DNA of 64,000 bases, from the NCBI RefSeq assembly GCF_014905175.1, contig NC_057788.1, positions 14,843,404-14,907,403 of the forward strand. Direction: 5' to 3'. The notes under the pieces are model-generated. The model ran no database searches. It was given only the letters and a program-made list of their open reading frames with translations, and was not told the origin of the DNA. This document shows positions 1 through 10,604 of this stretch, piece after piece (the first letter of the stretch is position 1; each line of letters opens with the position of its first letter). The translations under genes and the position numbers were made by a program. This DNA is from Aphidius gifuensis. Lineage: Eukaryota > Arthropoda > Insecta > Hymenoptera > Braconidae.

Positions 1-21
1 ATTTGTGTATAACCTCCTTAA
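1..21. mobile_element. Terminal fragment of a TTAAGGAGGTT inverted-repeat element
   Basis: The first 21 bases match the right end of the element at 22977-23491 with one difference (GTGTATAACC here, GTGCATAACC there). The window therefore begins inside a copy whose body lies upstream. Only the end is visible. Confidence 0.6.
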
Positions 22-380
22 TAATTTAATTATAAAAAAAAATAGAAAGATTATATATCTATTTAGGGTTAATTGTCCAATTTGGGGTGAATTAAAACCA
101 CCATCACCAGAAAGATTATTACGTGATATATGGATGCAACAATGAAGGATGAAATACCAGATGTACCACGTCCAGATTGGGGACATAATATGATTGTACC
201 GCATTTCAAAATCAACGTCATTGTAATTTTTGTTTTAAAAAATGTAAAAATTTTGAAGATTCAAATTATAATCTTTGTTATATTTACACATCATTACAAG
301 TATGATTTTAAAATCAAAGTTTTTTTAGAAAAAATTTAGTTGTATCAACTGTTTTACTCTTATTTTCTTTAGATTTTTTT

Positions 381-593
381 ATGGATATAATGACTTGGTG
401 TTGGTTTCTTGGACTATTAATTTTACTATTGAGAATTGCAATTGTTAATGATTTTGATTTACCTAAATTAACAATTTATAAATGTCCTGTTAAAAAAATT
501 ATTGAAGAAGATGAAATAATTGATAAAATTATTGAAGAAGTTATTAGTTATCCAAGAAGACTTAAACGTTTGTTATTTTTTATGCCTGAGTAA
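381..593 (+). CDS. Hypothetical small protein or last exon, one membrane segment
   Basis: This open frame of 70 codons starts MDIMTWCWF, runs into a hydrophobic stretch (about residues 5-22) and then an acidic-basic tail rich in KII/EE and ending RRLKRLLFFMPE. A splice-acceptor-like TTTTCTTTAG lies just upstream (ending at about 372), so it could be the last exon of a gene that starts before or near the window edge. The stretch at 66-205 also looks coding, but it is split over two frames (PPSPERLLRDIW, then DEIPDVPRPDWGH), which suggests an earlier exon with a frameshift or a pseudogene. I do not recognise the family. Codons look biased, but AT-rich DNA makes such ORFs easily by chance. Confidence 0.3.
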   Translation: MDIMTWCWFLGLLILLLRIAIVNDFDLPKLTIYKCPVKKIIEEDEIIDKIIEEVISYPRRLKRLLFFMPE

Positions 594-937
594 TTTTTTT
601 TTTTATAGATATTCATCGAATTTTAATTTTCCAGATAATTTTTTTTATTATCACTTAATGTATTTCCAATTTCTTTGATTTTTAGCTTTAAATCATTAGT
701 TTAATTTGATGAATATATCGGTTTTCTCATGAATTTTGGATTTACCAGAAAAAATGATTCTTGTTGAATTTTATTATTTATTTGATAAATAAAACTGTCC
801 AAGGAAAAGCAGTAGCTAAGGAAAAGATGTAGCTAAGGAATCACAGTTGCCAAAAAAATTCTGTTTCAAGCAACATTACTTTCTTAAAACATAATTGTTT
901 GGCAACATTAATTTCCGAGCTACATCTTTTCTTAGCC
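594..937. repeat. AT-rich spacer with a GCTAAGGAA fold-back unit
   Basis: Bases 594-790 show nothing recognisable. From about 800 to 937 there is a fold-back in which AAGCAGTAGCTAAGG is followed by GTAGCTAAGGAA and then by the inverted forms after a GTTGCC/GGCAAC hinge. The same module recurs at 12635, 25680, 33810, 36590, 48490, 57600 and 60140. Confidence 0.6.
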
Positions 938-1929
938 AGTGGGTGCATGGTAGAAATACTACAGGTGTGTGCGCAGCCTGGTTCGGCCGCTGTGAATTGA
1001 CCAATCAAAAGGTCGCCTTCTCGCCACAAAAATGGAAGACTTTATGCGCGCGCGATACAAATTCGTTAAGAAAATTTTCAATTTTTTTTTTAATTTTTCA
1101 GAAGTTATCATATTTATTCAACTAGATTTGGTATATTTTATAATGATTCACATACATCAATAATAAAAATTAATTATTTATATTAAATAAATGAATCCAA
1201 GTATAATAAATACAACACAACCTCTATTGTTTGTGGCATCAAAAAAAACAACAACAATGAAAATATTATAATTTATTTGTTAAACTGTCTTGGTTTTTTT
1301 ATTTTTTTGATTTTTTATAAACATGCTCCACATATATTTATTAGTATTTACAACAATATAAAAAATAGTTGTCAAAACAGTATGTTAGAGAGAGAGGATC
1401 TTATAATAGAGATTGCGTGTTAGAAAGAAAAGCAAAACAGCTCGATGGCGCGTTCTTGATTGGTTGAAAAAATAAGGCTGCGCAGAACGCGACGAAAAAA
1501 GCATGGACTACTGCCATACCTGTAGTACTTCTACCATGAGTGGGTGCATTCCTTTAATAAAAAATTTTTTTTCGTTTTGCAATTTCGCCCTGTAATACCG
1601 GCCAAAATTTTATAGGAAAAAGCTGTTTTTTGTAGTGGCAGTACTGGCACATGACATTATTTTTTTTGGCTTCCAATTATTAGATGCAATTAGATGGATA
1701 ACTGTTCAATGTTTATATCAAACTGAAATAAATAGAAAATTGACTTGTTGTGATTGTTTGCTATTGTCACATAGCTCGTACCACACATTATCGTAACCAG
1801 TAAAGCCTGGAATATTGCATAGAGAAATTTATCACTTTAGTCGTTGTTTCTGTTTCTAGTTTTTAGTCGGTATTACAGGGCGAAATTGCAAAACGAAAAA
1901 AAATTTTTCATTAAAGGAATGCACCCACT
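938..1929. mobile_element. Fold-back element, ends AGTGGGTGCATTCC, split by a nested element
   Basis: The right end at about 1861-1929 is the inverse of 1539-1605, with arms of roughly 60 bp reading AGTGGGTGCATTCC, TTTCGTTTTGCAATTTCGCC and GTAATACCGGC. The left terminus is separated from the rest of the arm by the insertion at 948-1536. Between the arms (1606-1860) no coding potential is visible. Confidence 0.75.
948..1536. mobile_element. TGGTAGAARTACTACAGG element, copy 1
   Basis: Inverted ends are TGGTAGAAATACTACAGG on the left and CCTGTAGTACTTCTACCA on the right. The 10-bp word AGTGGGTGCA occurs at 938-947 and again at 1539-1548, as expected for a target duplication of about 9-10 bp made on insertion into the surrounding fold-back. 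A second copy in the opposite orientation is at 7660-8768. There is no transposase, so it is non-autonomous. A MULE-like origin is possible from the duplication length. Confidence 0.8.
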
Positions 1930-2125
1930 GCTTCTCGTTGATATCTTATATATTTATTTAACAAATAAAATACATATACCAACATATATCGAGCAATGAC
2001 AGCTAATTGTCGAGTCGACAGTCGGTAAGAATGTTCAAAAATGGCGTCTCAGGTATCTTACAGTATCTTACAGTATCTTACTGTAAGTGTAGGAAACCTC
2101 AAAAATCGACCATTTACCCATCACT
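1930..2125. mobile_element. Truncated hAT-like element ending CCCATCACTG, upstream of CSN6
   Basis: This stretch is an inverted, diverged copy of about 59951-60130. Shared words are GTCGAGTCGACAGTCGG, AAAATGGCGTC, repeated CAGTATCTTA, and the terminal CCATTTACCCATCACTG. The complete relative at 59951-60761 has 8-bp target duplications. Here the other end is missing or lies beyond the nested insertions that begin at 938. It sits about 210 bp upstream of the CSN6 start codon. Confidence 0.7.
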
Positions 2126-2336
2126 GCATCCTTGTATATCCCTGCAGACTTTTATCTGTATGCATTATAAATTTATAAATTTAGTATACAATCGGTAAAT
2201 ACATATCTGATAAGGGTCAGTTGAATTAAAAGACACTCGTTTCGATAAAAATAGTGTACTGAATGTAGAAAAAAGTTTCCATTCATAAAAGACAGTATAT
2301 TAAAGGCAAAGTTGTCAAGTAGATGAGAAATTAAAA

Positions 2337-4242
2337 ATGAGTGAAGCAAAAGATAACCCTAATCAGATGGAGGTTGATGAGAATAATGTTGGTCCTGAGG
2401 CACCAATGGAAGTTGTAGGTGACGGAAAAGTGTTTACACCATTACTTTTGACCAGTACTTTTGCAAATAGTACACATCGAGTTATGGCATCTTCAGGCAC
2501 CGTTGGATCAGTTTCTATAAGTCTTCATCCGCTTGTTATAATGAATGTTAGTGAACATTGGACGAGACTTCGGGCACAAGAAGGCAGTGATCAACTTGGT
2601 AAGAAAATAACTTTCAAGAATAAATTACATTACTGCTGCTATTAATAATAACATTCTTTATTATTATTATTAGCTTTATTTCATTATTTCGTAAAGCATT
2701 TTTGTAATATGCATTCAATTTACTAAACTAATGAGTTTTTTCTTTGTCTTTCTGAAATTTGTTAGTTTACGGTGCACTAATTGGCAAACAAAAAGGCCGT
2801 AATATTGAGATAATGAATTCATTTGAACTACTTTTTACTACCATTGGTGATGATATTATTATTGACAAAGACTACTACAACTTAAAAGAGGAACAATTTA
2901 AACAGGTTTTTAGTGAGATGGACTTTTTGGGATGGTACACGACTGGTGAGATACCAAATGAGAGAGACATCAGTGTACATAAACAGCTATGCGTTATCAA
3001 TGAAAGTCCTGTTCTCTTGAAACTCGATCCCAGACCAAAAAATACTGATGTAAGACAACAATTTTTTTTCTTAGTAGTTGAAAGTTTTATATGTAAGATT
3101 TTGACAACAATACTTTTTTTTTTTAGCAATTGTCGGTATCAATGTACGAATCCGTTATTGATTTGGTTAATGGGGAAGCCACCATGCTTTTTGTTCCACT
3201 AACTTATACGTTGGCAACTGAAGAAGCTGAAAGAATTGGGGTTGACCATGTTGCCCGTATGTGCAGCAATGATTCCAATGAAAGTTCGCTAGGTAATCTT
3301 TCATTTAATGAAGCATATTTTTTCCTCTTATGTTCCATTTTTTCAATTAATAATCATATTTTTCAGTTGTTGAGCACCTAATGGCTCAACATAGTGCCAT
3401 TAAAATGTTGTATCAACGAGTCAAACTTATTTTGGCGTATCTGCAAGCAGTTGAAGCTGGAGAATTCAAAGGAAATCATGAGATTTTAAGAGCAGCAAGA
3501 TCACTTGCACATCATCTACCTGTTCTCAATAGTGAAAAATTCAAATCTGAGTTCTACAATGTAAGTAGCCAAAAAATGTTAAAATTTATTAAGTATTCAA
3601 AAATTTAACTTTCATCGTTGCTGTCTATAATATTTTGATAATAGTTTTTCAATCGATATTACTTTTTGTAATAATTTTTTGTATAATACTTTTTCAATCG
3701 ATAATACTGAATTGATTTCGTGATAGAATTATACAAGAAATAGAATCTAGTTACTGACTGATAAAAAACCTGACTGTTTCATTTCATGACTGAAAAAAAA
3801 AATTACTTACACCTAGTTACCTTAAATTTTATAATAGTTTTCAACCGATCATAAGCAGTTTTTCGAAAAATAAACTTAAATTATTGAATTTAGTAAAATA
3901 AAGTATCATTCACATTTTCAAATTTTATTATACGCGGGAAACGTATATTATAACGTATGTTCTGACACGACAAAAAAAAAAAAGAAACAATGACTGTCAT
4001 TATCTCAACACTATTGAATATTGTGCACAAATTTTAAAAATAGTTTTTACAAGTGTTATGTACTTTATCGATTATATTTTCCAATTTAGCAATGCAACGA
4101 CTTCAGTCTTATCACTTACCTGGGAATCATCACTAAAGGATGCAATGACATGAACCAGTTCGTCGGCAAATTTAATTTTTTATATGAACGAGCTGGTATT
4201 GGTCCTGCACATACAAGACGCATCCGGAATTTATTCTTCTAA
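2337..4242 (+). CDS. CSN6: COP9 signalosome complex subunit 6
   Basis: This is a non-catalytic MPN-domain subunit of the COP9 signalosome, the complex that removes NEDD8 from cullin-RING ligases; CSN6 pairs with the catalytic CSN5. Exons are 2337-2598, 2766-3049, 3127-3292, 3367-3560 and 4090-4242. All introns are GT-AG and phases agree, giving 352 codons (human CSN6 is 327). After an acidic N-terminus (MEVDENN), the MPN domain spans about residues 40-185 and includes SVSISLHPLVIMN, VYGALIGKQKGR and FLGWYTTGE. The JAMM zinc motif of CSN5 is absent: WYTTG stands where the catalytic form has W-Y-H-S-H, as expected for MPN-minus CSN6. The C-terminal helical region (AQHSAIKMLYQRVKLILAYL; NDMNQFVGKFNFLYER) ends RRIRNLFF. 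The first ATG in frame was used; an upstream TATA box is not obvious. A repeat remnant lies upstream, and no neighbour appears co-regulated. Confidence 0.95.
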
Positions 4243-4373
4243 AAATTTTTTACTTAAAGTTATTAATTTATAAAAAAAAAATTCTGTTGAAACAATTCAA
4301 ATATTTCAGAAATTGAAGGATTTGTATCATTCAAGTTATCTTGTATCGATATATAAATAGGTATTGATGATTA

Positions 4374-4379
4374 AATAAA
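4374..4379 (+). terminator. Poly(A) signal of CSN6
   Basis: AATAAA lies about 130 bases after the CSN6 stop codon, with an overlapping AATAAG and a T-run following. This is the normal distance for a polyadenylation signal. AT-richness makes chance matches common. Confidence 0.5.
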
Positions 4380-6036
4380 TAAGTTTAGAAGAAACTTTTT
4401 TTTTTTTTATGTATGGGTGAAAAACGCATATATATTTTATATTTATGGCATTTAAGTTATTTTAAGAAGCAATTTTCCTCTACCCTGATAATAATTAACA
4501 CATGTGTAATTTTCGTAAATGTAAAAAAGCTGTTTTTTTTTTTTTTCAATCTTCAATATCTTACGAACTATCAACTGAATTGGCTCGCACCAAGAGTGAA
4601 AGTTTTTCTTTTCAATTTTAATATTAAAATCCCGTTATTTTTAGATTGGTATTATGAAAATTCGCGAACATATTACGGCATTTTTAAAAAATTGATGTAT
4701 CTTGTTACATACTTTTTGAAATGGTTCGAGATAACAGAATTCCGAGTGACTGGGATACCTATTTTGCTAAAAAAAATGAATATGCGACTTCTCAAAGACA
4801 CAATTTTTATTTGTCACGTTAAAATTAGTAGCGTTCTCGATGAGTCACTTTTCAGCTGCTGTTTATCATTAGTTTTTATGCTCATATTTATGACTTTTAA
4901 GGAGACAATTTTCTCAAAACATTTACTACTAAAATTCGAAACAACTACACATTGATAATTATGATATAGAAACTTTTCTCCTGTCTAGTATTTTAGATAA
5001 TTGATTCTGAACATTGAAACTTTTAACTCATCGTAATCGGAGAATCAACATTGGTTTTTTTTTTTTTTCTAGATTCATTATTTAAAAAAACTGTTCTTAC
5101 CAATTTTGCGAAAAACTAATTTTTTTTTATTAAAATGTTCTAAAATATTTTGGTGAAAATTTCAATTTTTCAAGTCATACTGATCTAAAGATATTGATAA
5201 ACAAACATAAATTAATTTTTCATCGTTAGCAAAAAGAAGAGCATCGACAAATTAACAAACTTTCATGAACTTTATGCCATACTTCGATATTTGATATGAT
5301 TACACAGTCTTACAGGATTACAGATGAGAGACCCGAGTTCAAGTTTCCGTCTATTATCGTTATATTAATTTCATTATTGAAAAAAAAAACAATCTTAATG
5401 ATAAAATTTATCAATAATTGAAAAAATAATCATCAATAAATTATATTTTTTATTTAATTTTACTACATATGTATTTATTAAATATGCCTGGGACACAATC
5501 TTGTAATAAATATTAACAAATTTTAACAGGTACTGACAAAAGTTGATAAATTCTGACAGCAGTAATGAATAGAACACTGAAAAAAAAAAATTTTATCATG
5601 TGAAAGTTTACTTCTTGCAAATTTTTGTGTTTGAAGTATGAAAAAAATTTTTCCAAAATATAAATTGCGCCCGTGGATCAGTTATATCCCCCACGGAAAT
5701 ATTTTATAAAAATTTTACAAAAATTATATAAAAGTCATTTTATAAAATCACTTTGTAAAATATGGGCAAAAAAATTAAAAAAATTATGTAAAAGATTTAT
5801 AAAGTTTTTATAAAAATTTCAATTTTTTTTTATAAATATTATATATATAATATATAAAAAGTTTGTAAATATTTTATAAATTTTTTGTAAATATTTTATA
5901 AATTTTTTGTAAAAATTTATCAGTTTATTTCGAGTATTTTAACTCCCCCCTCCCCCCTCTTTTTTTTGTCAAATTTTTATAAAAGAATTATTTAAATTTT
6001 CAGAGAATAATTAGAAAAAAAAACTTTTCAACGAAG
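4380..6036. other. AT-rich spacer; TTTATAAAAATTT low-complexity block
   Basis: No gene is visible. An open frame at 4413-4955 is low complexity (Phe/Leu/Ile/Lys) and I do not trust it. Around 5315-5360, GAGACCCGAGTTCAAGTTTCC resembles a tRNA B-box. From about 5690 to 5930 the sequence is reiterated TTTATAAAAATTT and TGTAAATATTTTATAA, followed by a C-run (CCCCCCTCCCCCCTC). Confidence 0.5.
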
Positions 6037-6195
6037 AAAAGCGTGTAGACTGAGAGGCAACGATGATTTATTATAATATCGGTTATTTAGAACTTTGATA
6101 TAAATAATAAATAAGTAATTAGATAATACAAGACAACAAAAATATATGTCGTAATTAAATTGAAAACAACCAACGAAAGAAATGAAAAGAATATA
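6037..6195 (+). repeat. Dispersed repeat, inverted partner at 12168-12325
   Basis: Landmarks such as GTGTAGACTGAGAGGCAACG, ATCGGTTATTTAGAACTTTG and CAACCAACGAAAGAAATG occur here. Their reverse complements occur in the same order at 12168-12325. The two copies are nearly colinear over about 160 bp, with small indels. Confidence 0.8.
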
Positions 6196-6197
6196 TA

Positions 6198-6515
6198 CTA
6201 TGTTTTACCTCGTTAACCTCATGAATTACCCTTTAAAAAAATTAGATCCCCTTAGTTTTGTATCCTAATCAATTCATTTTAATGTCTTCTAAAATTTTAT
6301 CGTGACAAAATAATTTTAAAAAATGGTACTCTCATGCCAGACTATCATAAGCGCGAATTTTCTATGTTTTTCCTCGTTAATCTCATGCATTTCCCTTCAA
6401 AAAAATTAGATCCTCTTAGTTTTTCATCCTAATTAATTCATTTTGATGTCTTCTAAAATTTTACCGTAACGAAATAATTTTTAAAAATGTTCCCCCTATG
6501 CCAGACCACCATATA
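6198..6515 (+). repeat. Tandem duplication, period about 164 bp
   Basis: Two adjacent units begin CTATGTTTTACCTCGTTAAC and CTATGTTTTTCCTCGTTAAT. They share TTAGATCC..CTTAGTTTT, ATGTCTTCTAAAATTTTA, and end near ATGCCAGAC. Divergence is modest. No coding frame is kept across both units. Confidence 0.8.
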
Positions 6516-6667
6516 ACTGATGGTGTATGGAGATTTATATTTTCACGGGGTTGTTGAGAATTTTTCTGACCGGAAAATCGTTATATAGAAATATAATATG
6601 TAATAATAATATAAATGATATTAATTATAAATTTGACTCTATATTACTGAAAACTAATTAATATTTT

Positions 6668-6787
6668 TTTTGGCCTAGCGGGCGCGAGTCGCCCGTTTGT
6701 CGCCCTAAATTTTTGGCGCAAAGCATGTCTTTGTCGCCCTACAAATTGCGGGCGACAAACGGGTGTTTCCCGCTCGCTCGGCCAAAA
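6668..6787. repeat. GC-rich fold-back built on GCGGGCGACAAACG
   Basis: TTTGGCCTAGCGGGCGCGAG at the left is mirrored by GCTCGCTCGGCCAAA at the right. Inside, TCGCCCGTTTGTCGCCC faces GGGCGACAAACGGG, and TTTGTCGCCCTA is repeated. It is a striking GC island in AT-rich DNA. The same word GCGGGCGACAA appears again at about 6848. Confidence 0.75.
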
Positions 6788-7646
6788 AATCGGCCGCCCT
6801 CGTCTACGTGCCCCGTCGACTCTGCATCATCTGTGTGTGTGCTTCATGCGGGCGACAATCACTCACATTGCGCCCTTGATACACAATATACTATTACTGT
6901 AGTCTACTGGAAATTTAGAAGTTGCGTGGGGAGGCCACCAGGATCGATTAGAATTTCCTACTACACTGCAGTAATTTTAATCAAAACAAAAAAAAAAACA
7001 ACACAAAAAATTAAATAATAACTCAATAACTTGCTTATTATTATAAATATAAATCAAAACTAAAATTACTTTTCTTATTAATATCGATATTTCCCTATCC
7101 AATGAGCCTATCTTCGAATTTTTCCGATGTCTAGTAAAATAGATATGATAACCCGTAAAAGACAAGATTTGACTAAAAAATAAATATTTTATCAAAATTG
7201 CCCGATTCTGCATTTTTATCATTTGCAAACAATTAGGTTGTTCTTTCAAAATTATTTCAAAACCAAATTTACAAACTATGGTAAGATATAACCACCTAAT
7301 TTTTTGCATCCACATATTTTTATTTTACATATTTCGTTTATGAAAAAGGGAAAAAATGAGTTACTTTTGTATATAAAAAATTGAGAATTTTTGTTTTGAT
7401 TTTTGATTTTATATACTTAAATGTAGCTTAGAGAAAATAAAAAAAAAACAAATTCTGCTGTACCATCAATGGTAAAATAACCTACACATGCTTCTGCATA
7501 AACACACGTATATGCATCGAGACATGGAGGTATTCACCTCCATGGACCAGTGCCACATTTAAAAGACAGTCAAGTTTTTATACTATGCATTTGTTCTCCA
7601 AGGCTCAGAACTCAGAAGCTAAAGGACAGTTGGCAATACCTGTTGC
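6788..7646. other. Spacer with a fragment of the CACGGAGAG element interior
   Basis: At about 6893-7020 the sequence matches the right interior of the element at 31845-32967 in inverse orientation (TTACTGTAGTCTACTGGAAA, GTTGCGTGGGGAGGCCACCA, CAAAACAAAAAAAA). The stretch 7310-7410 resembles 57370-57460. No gene is visible. Confidence 0.5.
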
Positions 7647-7669
7647 TGAATTCATATCATGGTAGAAGT

Positions 7670-7988
7670 CAAGAAGACTAGAAATACAGGAGGACGAATT
7701 GTAAATAATGCGCCGTGAGCTGGGGCGTTAGAAATACGTGCGCGACTTGGCTTTTTTACAATGCGCACAATACAAACATACTCTGACAAACACTAATAGA
7801 GCATTATACACATGATGTTTGTCAGAGTATGTTTGTATTGTGCGCATTGTAAAAAAAAAGCGATACAAGTCGCGCACGTTACCGTGGTACTACTAGCGCC
7901 CCTCAATTATGCGGCGATCACATAGCGGAACGGTTTTTATATACAGGCGAGATAGGGAGTAAGTCCTCCTGTATTTCTAGTCTTCTTG
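7670..7988. mobile_element. CAAGAAGACTAGAAATACAGG hairpin MITE, copy 1
   Basis: Ends CAAGAAGACTAGAAATACAG and CTGTATTTCTAGTCTTCTTG are flanked by the exact 8-bp duplication GTAGAAGT (7662-7669 and 7989-7996). Inside is a second inverted pair, ACAATGCGCACAATACAAAC against GTTTGTATTGTGCGCATTGT. Eight-base duplication and short ends fit a hAT-type MITE. It is inserted in the TGGTAGAAG element. Confidence 0.9.
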
Positions 7989-8560
7989 GTAGAAGTACTA
8001 CAGGTATGGCAGTAGTCCATGCTTTTTTCGTCGCGTTCTGCGCAGCCTTATTTTTTCAACCAATCAACAACGCGCCATCGAGCTGTTTTGCATTTCTTTC
8101 TAACACGCAATCTCTATTATAAGAGCCTCTCTCTCTAACATACTGTTTTGACAACTATTTTTTATATTGTTGTAAATACTAATAAATATATGTGGAGCAT
8201 GTTTATAAAAAATCAGAAAAATAAAAAAACCAAGACAGTTTAACAAATAAATTATAATATTTTCATTATTGTTATTTTTTTTATGCCACAAACAATAGAG
8301 GTTGTGTTGTATTTATTATACTTGGATTTATTTATTTAATATAAATAATTAATTTTTATTTTTGATGTATGTGAATCATTATAAAATATACCAAATCTAG
8401 TTGAATAAATATGATAACTTTTGAAAAATTTAAAAAAAACTTGAAAATTTTCTTAACAAATTTGTATCGCGCATAAAGTCTTCCATTTTTGTGGCGAGAA
8501 GGCGATCTTTTGATTGGTCGATTCACAGCGGCCAAGCCAGGCTACGCACTACCATACCTG

Positions 8561-8751
8561 GATAGCTATTCTCGACATAATTATCCCCTCAGTTATCCCC
8601 GGCGACAGGGATAACTATTTTGTGGAAATTCACCTTAATTTATGGCTTTATTTGTATCTTTTTCAATGGTTTCCATCAAACGACTATATCGCTTTTGAGC
8701 GTTTTCATGTTATCCCCGGTACAGGGGATAATTATGTCGAGAATAGCTATC
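8561..8751. mobile_element. GATAGCTATTCTCGAC fold-back with TTATCCCC theme
   Basis: Inverted ends GATAGCTATTCTCGACATAA and TTATGTCGAGAATAGCTATC are flanked by CTG on both sides (3-bp duplication). The interior repeats TTATCCCC/GGGGATAA. Removing it restores CATACCTG-TAGTATTTC, matching the opposite end of the host element, so the boundaries are well defined. Confidence 0.85.
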
Positions 8752-8805
8752 CTGTAGTATTTCTACCATGAATTCATATCAACACGACATAATGTTGTTA
8801 CACGT

Positions 8806-9212
8806 GGATTATCTCCGGATTGTCTCCGGATTTTCTCCGGATTCCTCCGGATTGTCTCCTGACTTTCTCCGGATCGTCTCTGGATTTCTCCGGATTTTCT
8901 ACGCAATTGAGACTTCTGGAGATATTATTCCGGAGTTTTTTCGGGTTTTCTCCGGATTTTTTCAGAAAAAATTTCTTTTTTATTTTTCGTATGTAAACTC
9001 TTATTTCTACTTTTTCTTATTAATTTTTCCATTTTTTTGAGTTTGTTTTTTTAAGTCAAAATTCCGGAAAAAATCCGGAGATATTATAGAAATAGTCTGG
9101 AGATTACTCCGTACATATCTCCGGAGGTCTCAATTACGTAGAAAATCCGGAGAAATCCGGAGAAAATCCGGAGAAATCCAGAGAAAATCTGGAGAGATTA
9201 TTTCTACCAGGG
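8806..9212. mobile_element. Themed fold-back: TCCGGAT array, right end CCCTGGTAGAAATAATC
   Basis: The interior consists of degenerate TCTCCGGATTT words on the left and their inverse AAATCCGGAGA on the right, around an AT-rich centre. The right terminus is GATTATTTCTACCAGGG. The expected left CCCTGGTAG end is missing, so the copy is truncated. Sister copies are at 11657-12018 and 24952-25429. Confidence 0.8.
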
Positions 9213-9238
9213 ACTATCATACTTTTTGTCATCATTTG

Positions 9239-10497
9239 TTGCTGATCTAAAAAATCAAAGACCTCAAAGACCATGGCATAGTTATGATACATGAAGTTAA
9301 AATTGATTTTAGTATGACTGAAATTCACGCTATCATGAGAGCAATGAATAATACCAATCTCAATGAATACTTACAATGGTCATGGATCCAGGAACATCTG
9401 ATGAATACAGTCAGAAGAAAAATTAATAAACAAACAAAATGTCTTTCATACATGCAATCATTATTTTTTGTAGTCCTTTGTATAGCACGAAAGTAAAAAA
9501 AAAATATGCATACATTTACATTTTTTTTTAATAGAATAGCATAGCAATTTTTGCGTTGTGTTACAGTAAGCTGGTACCATAAGAGCATCATATTAAAAAT
9601 CGAGATGGAAAATAGCAATTTTCATTAAAGAACGCCACCTATACTGGCCATGCGACCTTTCACGGTGTAACATAGTAATTTTTAAAATGGTCAAACGCAA
9701 AATTTGCTTTGTTTATAAACGCTCAAAAAAAATATTATAAATATTTTGGATGGTGATGAAGAACTGTTGCGTCATGGCTCTCCATACTGGAAAAATTTTA
9801 ATAAAATTTAGGTTACCGAAATTGAAAAAATTAATGTTGAAACAAGCGAATTGACCAATAAAAAATCAGAAGAAAAAATTGCTGGGAATCAACTGTATTT
9901 ACCGCAGATTATTGATTATATTCTCGAGTATATTTTGCCATATTTTCTTTTATGGTCGGCAATGATTATACAAGAGTATAAACACTACCGAGAGTCAAAT
10001 GCAGCAGTTGGAAACTGGTTTCAGACTATAAAGCACGACTACTTCCATGACAAAAAAAATACTCTGATTCCTCGATTCGTCCGAAAAATGAGTGACATAC
10101 AAAAATTAATAAATTTGTATCCAATCAATTTTTTATCGGACCGCCACAAAAACAATAAAATAAAACAAAAAGGATGCAACAAGATAACAAAATATTCAAA
10201 GATAAAATCTAAATCAATGAATAATGTTGGCAACGATATCAGTATCTACAGAGAAAAAAACATCGGTTGAACCGATCAAAGATGAATGGGGACCACAACC
10301 AGGCAAAAGAACAAACTCTGATGATATATCCAAGATCCAGTAATTTTGATAAATCTTTTGATACGTCAAGTGCTTTAAAATTAAATTTATTAGAAACCAT
10401 TGATTATCCTACTGAACAGACGTGGAAACTTGTTATAAATCCTCACATGGCATATGGAGTGAAGTTGACAAATACTTGTTGGCCATCACTCTAACCT
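9239..10497 (+). pseudogene. Decayed or exon-split gene of unknown, possibly transposon, origin
   Basis: Several coding-looking pieces lie in order on the + strand: HEVKIDFSMTEIHAIMRAM (9284-9496), DGDEELLRHGSPYWKNF (about 9750-9800), a longer frame from 9851 to 10270 with LPQIIDYILEYILPYFLLWS and ESNAAVGNWFQTIKHDYF, then WKLVINPHMAYG before a stop at 10494. Stops and frame changes separate them. The SNA..NWF..IK motif recalls transposon-encoded proteins I cannot name with certainty. Either introns or decay could explain the breaks; I favour decay because repeats lie on both sides. The frame at 10267-10494 continues the same protein (EQTLMIYPRSSNF). Confidence 0.4.
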
Positions 10498-10604
10498 GAG
10501 GGACTTGTTTGTGGTAAAATAATAAACAGCATGCTGACTCACATTATATAAAATTAAGCGACTTTATTAATGGACCAAGGCGTACAAGTATTTACATCAA
10601 AACA

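Larger units (their letters stand above)
7660..8768. mobile_element. TGGTAGAARTACTACAGG element, copy 2, with two nested insertions
   Basis: The ends match copy 1 (948-1536), with the body inverted. The 13-base word TGAATTCATATCA flanks both sides (7647-7659 and 8769-8781), so the element duplicated its target. Insertions at 7670-7988 and 8561-8751 explain its greater length. The shared interior (8000-8540) contains GTCGCGTTCTGCGCAGCC and GGCGAGAAGGCGATC, also seen at about 1020 and 1480. Confidence 0.85.

Noticed and set aside
4413..4955. 180-codon open frame on the + strand after CSN6
   Set aside because: Low-complexity Phe/Leu/Ile/Lys peptide in T-rich DNA with no family resemblance or splice context; probably chance.
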